A stretch of 55,534 nt of DNA, taken from Candidatus Thermoplasmatota archaeon (lineage in GTDB: Archaea; Thermoplasmatota; Thermoplasmata; UBA10834). Under the pieces are notes generated by a model, which was not told the origin of the DNA, did no database searches, and saw only the letters and a list, made by a program, of their open reading frames with translations. Both the position numbers and the translations under genes were made by a program. Below are positions 49,908-55,534 of the stretch, in pieces. The stretch lies in NCBI GenBank assembly GCA_018814355.1, contig JAHIZT010000120.1:1-55534 (forward strand), written 5' to 3'. Within the stretch, counting starts at the first letter, position 1, and every line of letters starts with the position of its first letter.

Positions 49908-51626
49908 CTACTCCCCGCCCTTCTTGATCTTCCTCACTTTCTTTTCCTGCGAGTCAGGTGCTTCTGAGGACTCCTCGGCTGTCTCAGCGTCCTCCGTCTG
50001 TTCACCTTCCTTCTTCACTTCCTCTTCAGCCTCATCGTAGACTGCGGGAGCGGACTCAGGCGCTTGGAAGGTGCGTATCCTGAGGTATACCGCTACTGCG
50101 AGAATCACTATCGTCAGGAACAGTGCCAGGATCATCATGGAGTGTGCCATGTCGAATCCGAAGATGAACCCCTCTCCCACCCCCCTCCTGAGGGGATTCA
50201 TGAAGAACCTGTGGTTCGTGGTGTCGTTCTCTCTCACCTCCAGTTGACCGATCTCGAGAGGTCTGTAACCATCCTTCTCGAACTGGATGGTGTAGTTCCC
50301 GTCCATGAGTCCGGGGAAGACGAATTCGCCATTGATGTTCGTGTATGTCGACTGCGTGTTCTTGTTCTCGGCGATAATCGTGATCAACACGCCTGAGAGC
50401 GGTGAATTGGAGTCTCTCGCAATCACGGTGCCCTGGAGGAGGGAGCCGGGCATGGCGGTTAGATTCACCTCTAGCTGCGTCTCCCCTCCCGCCGGGATCA
50501 TGATTCCCTCGATAGTCTTGGGGGAGTAGCCAGTTCTTGAGGCGAGGACCGTGTATGTTCCAGCCGTGAGGTTCCATATTGCGAAGTTGCCATCGATACC
50601 CGATATGCTGTAGAACTCGGTTCCGACGACAGAAATGTTCACTCCTACCAAGAGAAATGAGCCCGATTTGACGATCCCGTAGAGCCTCGTCGGTTTCTCG
50701 GTGAGGTTGAAGTCTACACCCGCGGTCACATTCCCTCTTGTCACACGGATGTCGACGCTGGTATTGGAGAAGAACCCGTCCTTGGACGCGGTCAGTGAGT
50801 AGATGCCCTCAGGGATGTTGGTGATGTTGTAGCTGCCGTCGGATCCGCTGCTGACAGTCAGGGTGACCGACCCTACCTGCACTGACACATTCGTGTTGTC
50901 GAGCGGGGAGAAATCGTCGGCGCAGTAGACATGACCTGAGATCGACCCGTTCTGGGATATCAGGACGAAGTGCTTCGTGACACTACCGCCCAGGGGGACC
51001 ACGATGGCCTGGAGCGAGCTCGGGACATACCCAGAAGCATTCGCGGTAACGGAGTAAGTGTTAGCGGGTATTCCCGCGAGTTGATAGAACCCATCCGCGG
51101 GGGAAACATCGGCCGAGTAGCCGAGAGGGGTTATGGTCACGTTCGCTCCCGTCACTGGTTTGGGCGACCCTCCCGAGATGGTCGTGACCGTGCCTTGGAT
51201 GAATCCGCCGTAGACCGTGAGATCGATGTATGCGGTCTCGTTCTCGATCAGGTCGACGGTTGCCTGGTAGCTATCCCTGTACCCGCCCGCACTGGCGTTA
51301 AGCTGGTATGTGACAGGAGACCCAGACTCCCCGGCCGTCAAGTTCGTCAGCGCGACCGTCCCGTTGATTGCCGTTAGGTTCTGCCACGATATGCCGTCTC
51401 CCCATGTCTTCACGGTCGCTCCGGTCAATGGCCTCCCGACATCGTCTGTGACGTTGACTATGAGTGTCCCCGAAGGCCAGGTCTGCATCGCTGCGGCCTT
51501 CTTCACAGGCTCCTCGTTTGTTCCTGGGTCGAAGGAGAAGAACAAAGCTGTCGACAGCATCAGAAAGACGAGCGTAAGCGCCAGCGCGCCCAGCATTGAA
51601 ACCACACGTCTAGTCATTCGGTCCAC
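49908..51626 (-). CDS. surface protein with repeated carboxypeptidase-regulatory-like domains
   Basis: A 572-residue protein with a signal/anchor helix (VSMLGALALTLVFLMLSTALF, about 9-31). About five tandem beta-sandwich repeats follow, each with a GxVxx...G...V opening and a DGxYxxxxIPxGxYxxxASxxGY closing (for example SVTANASGYVPS, YSLTASKDGFF, YTVLASRTGYSP). Many N-x-S/T sequons are present. A C-terminal helix (MMILALFLTIVILAVAVYL, about 505-523) anchors it, leaving an acidic then basic cytosolic tail (KKVRKIKKGGE). Such repeats usually give stiff, adhesive surface stalks. GTG 51626 is 29 nt after a TATA box. Confidence 0.82.
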   Translation of the reverse strand: MDRMTRRVVSMLGALALTLVFLMLSTALFFSFDPGTNEEPVKKAAAMQTWPSGTLIVNVTDDVGRPLTGATVKTWGDGISWQNLTAINGTVALTNLTAGESGSPVTYQLNASAGGYRDSYQATVDLIENETAYIDLTVYGGFIQGTVTTISGGSPKPVTGANVTITPLGYSADVSPADGFYQLAGIPANTYSVTANASGYVPSSLQAIVVPLGGSVTKHFVLISQNGSISGHVYCADDFSPLDNTNVSVQVGSVTLTVSSGSDGSYNITNIPEGIYSLTASKDGFFSNTSVDIRVTRGNVTAGVDFNLTEKPTRLYGIVKSGSFLLVGVNISVVGTEFYSISGIDGNFAIWNLTAGTYTVLASRTGYSPKTIEGIMIPAGGETQLEVNLTAMPGSLLQGTVIARDSNSPLSGVLITIIAENKNTQSTYTNINGEFVFPGLMDGNYTIQFEKDGYRPLEIGQLEVRENDTTNHRFFMNPLRRGVGEGFIFGFDMAHSMMILALFLTIVILAVAVYLRIRTFQAPESAPAVYDEAEEEVKKEGEQTEDAETAEESSEAPDSQEKKVRKIKKGGE

Positions 51627-51649
51627 TTTTGTTCTTCATCGGCTAGTTC

Positions 51650-51659
51650 AGATAAATAC
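51650..51659 (-). promoter_or_regulatory. TATA box of the surface-protein gene
   Basis: The minus-strand CGTATTTATC is centred about 29 nt before GTG 51626, consistent with a leaderless transcript and supporting that start over ATG 51617. Confidence 0.55.
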
Positions 51660-51700
51660 GTTTGCCGATGTCCCCGCATTTTCCATAGTCCCTGACAACC

Positions 51701-51709
51701 ATTTAATAT
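51701..51709 (+). promoter_or_regulatory. TATA box of lhr
   Basis: ATTTAATAT is centred about 44 nt before ATG 51749, giving a leader of roughly 15 nt. It faces away from the surface-protein promoter in the same gap. Confidence 0.5.
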
Positions 51710-51748
51710 CAACACTGAATAACGAAGCAAGATTGACGGTCAAGCACC

Positions 51749-54700
51749 ATGATTACCAAGACTACAGATAAGCGGTCAACCGAGGGCGTTCTGTCCCTGA
51801 TGCACCCAATAGTGTCAGAGTGGTTCAGAACGAAGTTCGGCGATGTGACCGAAGCTCAGTCCATGGCCGTTCCATTGATTCACGAGCGGAGGAATGTGTT
51901 GGTGTCCTCGCCCACGGGATCGGGCAAGACGCTCACCGCCTTCCTATCCATTCTCAACGAGCTCATCCTTCAGGCTGAGAAGGGCGCGCTCGAGGACCGG
52001 ATATACGCGGTCTACGTGTCTCCCCTGAAGGCACTGGCGAACGACATAAACGAGAACCTGATCAAGCCCTTGGCGGAGATATCCGAGCTGTTCAGGGTCA
52101 AAGGATTATCTCCGCCTGGGGTCAAGGTCGCGGTAAGGACGGGGGACACCCTCCCGAGCGAGAGACAGAAGCAGGCAAGGGTGCCTCCTCACATCTTCAT
52201 CACAACCCCAGAGTCGCTCTCCCTCGTGCTGTCGACGCCGGTCTTCAGCACGAAGTTCGAGGATGTCGACTACGTGATAGTGGACGAGGTCCATGAGATA
52301 TGCGACTCGAAAAGAGGCGTCGCGCTCTCGGTCGCGATTGAGCGCCTCCAGAGCTTCTGTCCCAAAGAGTTCGTCAGGATAGGCCTGTCTGCGACCGTGG
52401 CCCCTCTCGAGCAGGTGGCCGAGTACCTCGCAGGTCTTAAGGATGGACGCCCGAGGGATGTCAACATCGTCGAGGTCTTCGCCCAGCGCGACCTCGACCT
52501 GCAAGTCATCTGCCCGACGAAGGACATGACGGCCCTGTCGTTCGAGGTCGTGAACTCGAAGATGTACGATTTGCTCAAGGAGATGATCGAGCAGCACAGG
52601 ACGACTCTGGTGTTCACAAACACCAGAAGCGGAACCGAGAGCGTTGTGTACAAACTCAAGGAGAGGGGCCTGGAGAATATAGGGACACACCACGGGAGCC
52701 TGAGCCGGGAGACCAGGATGGAGGTCGAGGGCAACCTGCGAAACGGTGAGCTCCAGGCGGTCGTCTCCTCCACCTCCCTTGAACTCGGGATTGACATAGG
52801 GTCCATAGACCTCGTGGTGCAGATTGGCTCTCCAAAGTCCGTCGCCAAAGGTCTTCAGAGGGTCGGCAGGGCAGGCCACCAGTATGGAGGCACGTCGAAG
52901 GGCAGGATTGTCGTCTTCGAGAGTGACGACTTAGTCGAGTGCGCGGTTCTGTGCCGTGCGGCCCATAGGAAGGCGATCGACCGCGTCACCATCCCGATGA
53001 ACTCTCTGGACGTGCTTGCACAGACACTCATCGGTATGTCGATCGAGCGCAAGTGGAAGGTAGACGAGGCCTACGCCCTGGTAAAACGGGCATATAACTA
53101 CAAAGACCTGACAATGGGCCAGCTCGAGAGCGTTCTCCGATTCTTAGGAGGGAAGAACGAGTTTCAGGGCATATACTCGAAACTCTGGTACGACGAGAAG
53201 GAGCAGACGTTCGGGAAGAAGCGCGGCTCGAGGATGATATACTATCTGAACCAGGGGACGATTCCCGAAGAGGCGGACTACAGGGTGTTCTCGGAGCGCG
53301 GGTCGCCGGTCGGGTCCCTTTCCGAGAAGTTCGTGGAACGGCTGTCCCAGGGCGACATATTCGTGCTCGGGGGCAGGAGCTACGAGTTCATCAAGTCGAA
53401 GGGCACGAAGGCCTTCGTGAAGAGCGCCAGCGGCAGGAAACCTACCGTGCCTTCATGGACGGGCGAGATGTTGCCTAGGAGCTTCGACCTTTCCGTCATG
53501 ATTGGCAGGTTCCGAGAAGAGATGGAGCAACGGCTGGGCAAGATGCCAGAGTCAGAGATCGCAGCCTGGCTGATGGAGGAGTTCGATGTTGATGAGGGTT
53601 CCGCGACGACCATCGTCAACTACTTCAAAGAGCAAAGGATCGTCGCGAAGATCCCGACGGATACAAGGCTAATAATCGAAGGCTATGTCGACGCCTCCGG
53701 GAACAAGAGCGCAATATTCCATTTCCCTTTCGGCAGACGGGTCAACGACGCGATGAGCAGAGCATACGCATTCTCTCTATCCGGGAAGCTGAAGTGCAAT
53801 GTCACGGTCTCCGTCACGGACGATAGCTTCATGCTGACCGCCTCGAAAGGTTTCAGGCTGGAGGAGCTCGGGGACGTGCTCAGGTCCGAGGATCTGGAGA
53901 AGGTCCTCAGGAAGGCGGTCCGGGATTCCGAGCTCTTCTCCCAGCGCTTCAGGCACACCGCGACCAGGAGCTTCATGGTCCTAAGGAACTACAAGGGCAA
54001 GGAGCTCTCTGTCGCCCGCCAGCAGCTGCGGTCCAGCAGGCTCCTCGATGCGCTGCACGAGCTCGACGACTTCCCCGTTATGGTCGAGACGTACGAGGAA
54101 ATACTGACTGAAGTCATGGACCTCGGACATGCGAAGGAGGTTCTGGAGAGCATAGAGAAGGGAGAGCGAACGATAGAGTATCTTCCGTTCTCGGGCGTGC
54201 CCTCTCCCTTCGCCCACAATGTAATCCTGGTTGGAGTCTCGGACATCGTGCTCATGGAGGACAGGAGCATGCTCCTGAGGGAGCTGCACAGGAAGGTCCT
54301 CGCCAGGGTTCTGGGTGAGGAATCAATTACGGAGTATCAGTTTGACACGGAGAAGGTCGAGGGTTACTTCGCAGCCAAGTTCCCGAAGATATCATCGAAG
54401 CAGGACATACTCGACACGCTCAAGCTGGTAGGCCCGATGAATCTCTTCCGCGAGAAGGGCGAGAGCATATACTCGCACTCGCAGCAGCCATTTGACGAGC
54501 TGAGAACATGGGCTGGAGATCTTCTACGGGAGGGAAAGGTGCGTTCGGTCTGGATCGGCGAAGACGTTTACATCGAGACTGAGGACTTCCAGCTCTACTC
54601 GTGCCTGCATCACAAGGACCTGACCCACGGCCCAGTTGAGAAGAAGGTCATGGCAGCCCTCGGGGAAAGCCACGGGAACCTCCAAGAGCTGGCAGGCGCG

Positions 54701-55534
54701 CTCGCCCTCGACAGAGGAGCGGTCCGCGAATCTCTCAGACGCCTGGAGACGGCCAGCCAGATATGTCGCTCTGATGTCAAGGGTGATTCCTATCGTTACT
54801 CGAAGGTGGACACAGGTTTCAGGCCCCGCAGGGATTGTCTCAGAGAGGCGATCGAGAGACATCTCGCCTATCACGCACCGATCACTGTCGAAGACGTTGC
54901 GTACGAGGTCGGCGTATTGGAGCATGAGGCCGAGGAGACCTTGCACGAGCTAGTCTCATATGAGACCGTCGTCTCAGGGAGGTTCATCGTCGGCGAGCAA
55001 CAGCAGTACATGCTGGCCAAGGACTACCTCCGTCTGAGGTCGGAAGGCCAGCCGGTCTTCGACCGCGAGACTGTCAGGGCCTATAGCGAGGCGAAGCAGT
55101 TCGCGAAGGTAGGCTCCATCAAGGGCTATTTCGAGAAGTTCGGAGAAGCTGGGATGATCTATGACATCTTCCAGAGGGTCCAGGACTTCGACATGGAGGA
55201 GTTCGGTGATCTGAGGAAGAAGGGCGAGATTCTCCTCGGTAGGTTTGTTCGCGGGCGGCTCAGGTACGTTCTGGCCAGTGATGCTCCTCATTATCTCGGC
55301 GTCTACAGAAACGATCGCCTGGACAAGTACGAGCTCGAGATCATGCGTGTCATCAACAAGCTGGGGTCGGGGACCTTTCAGGAGATCGCGTCTGCCTCGG
55401 GATTCCCTCCGGACATCATGAGGGAGCACTTCGACTCTCTCGATCGAAAGGGATACCTGTTGCGCGAGTACGACGAGGCCGAATCATGGAGTTCGAGGAA
55501 CGTCTATACTATCTGCGGCATAGAACCTGCGGCA
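51749..55534 (+). CDS. lhr: Lhr-type large DEAD/DEAH helicase, long form (3' end cut by window edge)
   Basis: 1262 codons stay open from ATG 51749 to the right edge. The helicase core has the Q-motif region (FGDVTEAQSMAVPLI), Walker A SSPTGSGKT (53-61), the DEVH box at 179-182, GLSATVAPLEQV, then LVFTNTRSGTE and the HHGSLSRETR / RVGRAGHQ blocks of the Lhr family. Lhr proteins unwind DNA or RNA:DNA in repair. Typical archaeal Lhr is about 850-950 residues; this one is longer, with several winged-helix-like units after the core (such as KVMAALGESHGNLQELAGAL and EIMRVINKLGSGTFQEIASA). Large minus-strand frames within it are antisense shadows. Confidence 0.92.
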   Translation, partial: MITKTTDKRSTEGVLSLMHPIVSEWFRTKFGDVTEAQSMAVPLIHERRNVLVSSPTGSGKTLTAFLSILNELILQAEKGALEDRIYAVYVSPLKALANDINENLIKPLAEISELFRVKGLSPPGVKVAVRTGDTLPSERQKQARVPPHIFITTPESLSLVLSTPVFSTKFEDVDYVIVDEVHEICDSKRGVALSVAIERLQSFCPKEFVRIGLSATVAPLEQVAEYLAGLKDGRPRDVNIVEVFAQRDLDLQVICPTKDMTALSFEVVNSKMYDLLKEMIEQHRTTLVFTNTRSGTESVVYKLKERGLENIGTHHGSLSRETRMEVEGNLRNGELQAVVSSTSLELGIDIGSIDLVVQIGSPKSVAKGLQRVGRAGHQYGGTSKGRIVVFESDDLVECAVLCRAAHRKAIDRVTIPMNSLDVLAQTLIGMSIERKWKVDEAYALVKRAYNYKDLTMGQLESVLRFLGGKNEFQGIYSKLWYDEKEQTFGKKRGSRMIYYLNQGTIPEEADYRVFSERGSPVGSLSEKFVERLSQGDIFVLGGRSYEFIKSKGTKAFVKSASGRKPTVPSWTGEMLPRSFDLSVMIGRFREEMEQRLGKMPESEIAAWLMEEFDVDEGSATTIVNYFKEQRIVAKIPTDTRLIIEGYVDASGNKSAIFHFPFGRRVNDAMSRAYAFSLSGKLKCNVTVSVTDDSFMLTASKGFRLEELGDVLRSEDLEKVLRKAVRDSELFSQRFRHTATRSFMVLRNYKGKELSVARQQLRSSRLLDALHELDDFPVMVETYEEILTEVMDLGHAKEVLESIEKGERTIEYLPFSGVPSPFAHNVILVGVSDIVLMEDRSMLLRELHRKVLARVLGEESITEYQFDTEKVEGYFAAKFPKISSKQDILDTLKLVGPMNLFREKGESIYSHSQQPFDELRTWAGDLLREGKVRSVWIGEDVYIETEDFQLYSCLHHKDLTHGPVEKKVMAALGESHGNLQELAGALALDRGAVRESLRRLETASQICRSDVKGDSYRYSKVDTGFRPRRDCLREAIERHLAYHAPITVEDVAYEVGVLEHEAEETLHELVSYETVVSGRFIVGEQQQYMLAKDYLRLRSEGQPVFDRETVRAYSEAKQFAKVGSIKGYFEKFGEAGMIYDIFQRVQDFDMEEFGDLRKKGEILLGRFVRGRLRYVLASDAPHYLGVYRNDRLDKYELEIMRVINKLGSGTFQEIASASGFPPDIMREHFDSLDRKGYLLREYDEAESWSSRNVYTICGIEPAA

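Noticed and set aside
52106-52879. Minus-strand frame of about 257 codons
   Set aside because: Antisense to the Lhr helicase core with Walker and DEVH motifs.
1-55534. CRISPR arrays, tRNA or rRNA genes, prophage
   Set aside because: No regularly spaced repeats, cloverleaf arms with acceptor/T-loop sequences, rRNA motifs, integrase or phage structural genes were seen.

Overview
The window is chromosomal DNA from an archaeon, most likely an uncultured euryarchaeote related to Thermoplasmatota (inference). The archaeal signature is strong: a complete A-type ATP synthase operon, PolD small subunit, PriS primase, MCM helicase, Orc1/Cdc6, prefoldin alpha, ribosomal protein L18Ae/LX, FtsY, TiaS, Tsr3, NMD3, a UPF0201 protein, DUF424 and two archaeal type IV pilins. 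The DNA is GC-rich with mostly G/C third codon positions, which creates long spurious antisense frames. Many genes have an AT-rich TATA-like box centred about 27-31 nt before the start codon, the spacing expected for leaderless transcripts; I used it to choose several starts.

Layout. 1-1.04 kb: a TnpB (IS200/IS605-type) gene cut by the left edge. 1.2-6.6 kb: CPBP protease with zinc ribbons, TIM-barrel isomerase, UPF0201 protein, PolD small subunit, ADP-forming acyl-CoA synthetase-like protein. 6.6-15.1 kb: the ATP synthase operon atpH-I-K-E-C-F-A-B-D on the minus strand, ending in a 41-codon single-helix membrane ORF. 15.2-18 kb: dCMP deaminase-like enzyme, a membrane-anchored winged-helix regulator, a small Met/His-rich secreted protein, a signal peptidase with zinc ribbons. 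18-21 kb: orc1/cdc6, a candidate replication origin, hflX. 21-31.8 kb: membrane and secreted proteins, tiaS, thiolase, M20 peptidase, L18Ae-pfdA-ftsY, a radical SAM enzyme, priS and a winged-helix protein. 31.9-35 kb: a four-gene ECF vitamin transporter. 35-39.5 kb: FAD oxidase, HtpX, acetyltransferase, HPS-RraA fusion. 39.7-43.6 kb: three RecA/KaiC-like genes (one intact, two degenerate) followed by two type IV pilins and a small winged-helix protein. 43.6-49.9 kb: RDD protein, tsr3, mcm, DUF424, nmd3, two-subunit class I fumarase. 49.9-55.5 kb: a surface protein with carboxypeptidase-regulatory-like repeats and a very long Lhr helicase running off the right edge.

The strongest unusual observations are: ORB-like elements next to orc1, two of which form a perfect 28-bp inverted repeat bracketing hflX; an mcm gene whose conserved N-terminus lies upstream of any standard start codon and appears to begin at ACG; a palindromic TATA box placed symmetrically between two divergent genes; repeated TTTTCA half-sites between a membrane-bound regulator and a Met/His-rich secreted protein; and the three-gene RecA-like/pilin cluster. 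No CRISPR array, rRNA or tRNA gene was seen.
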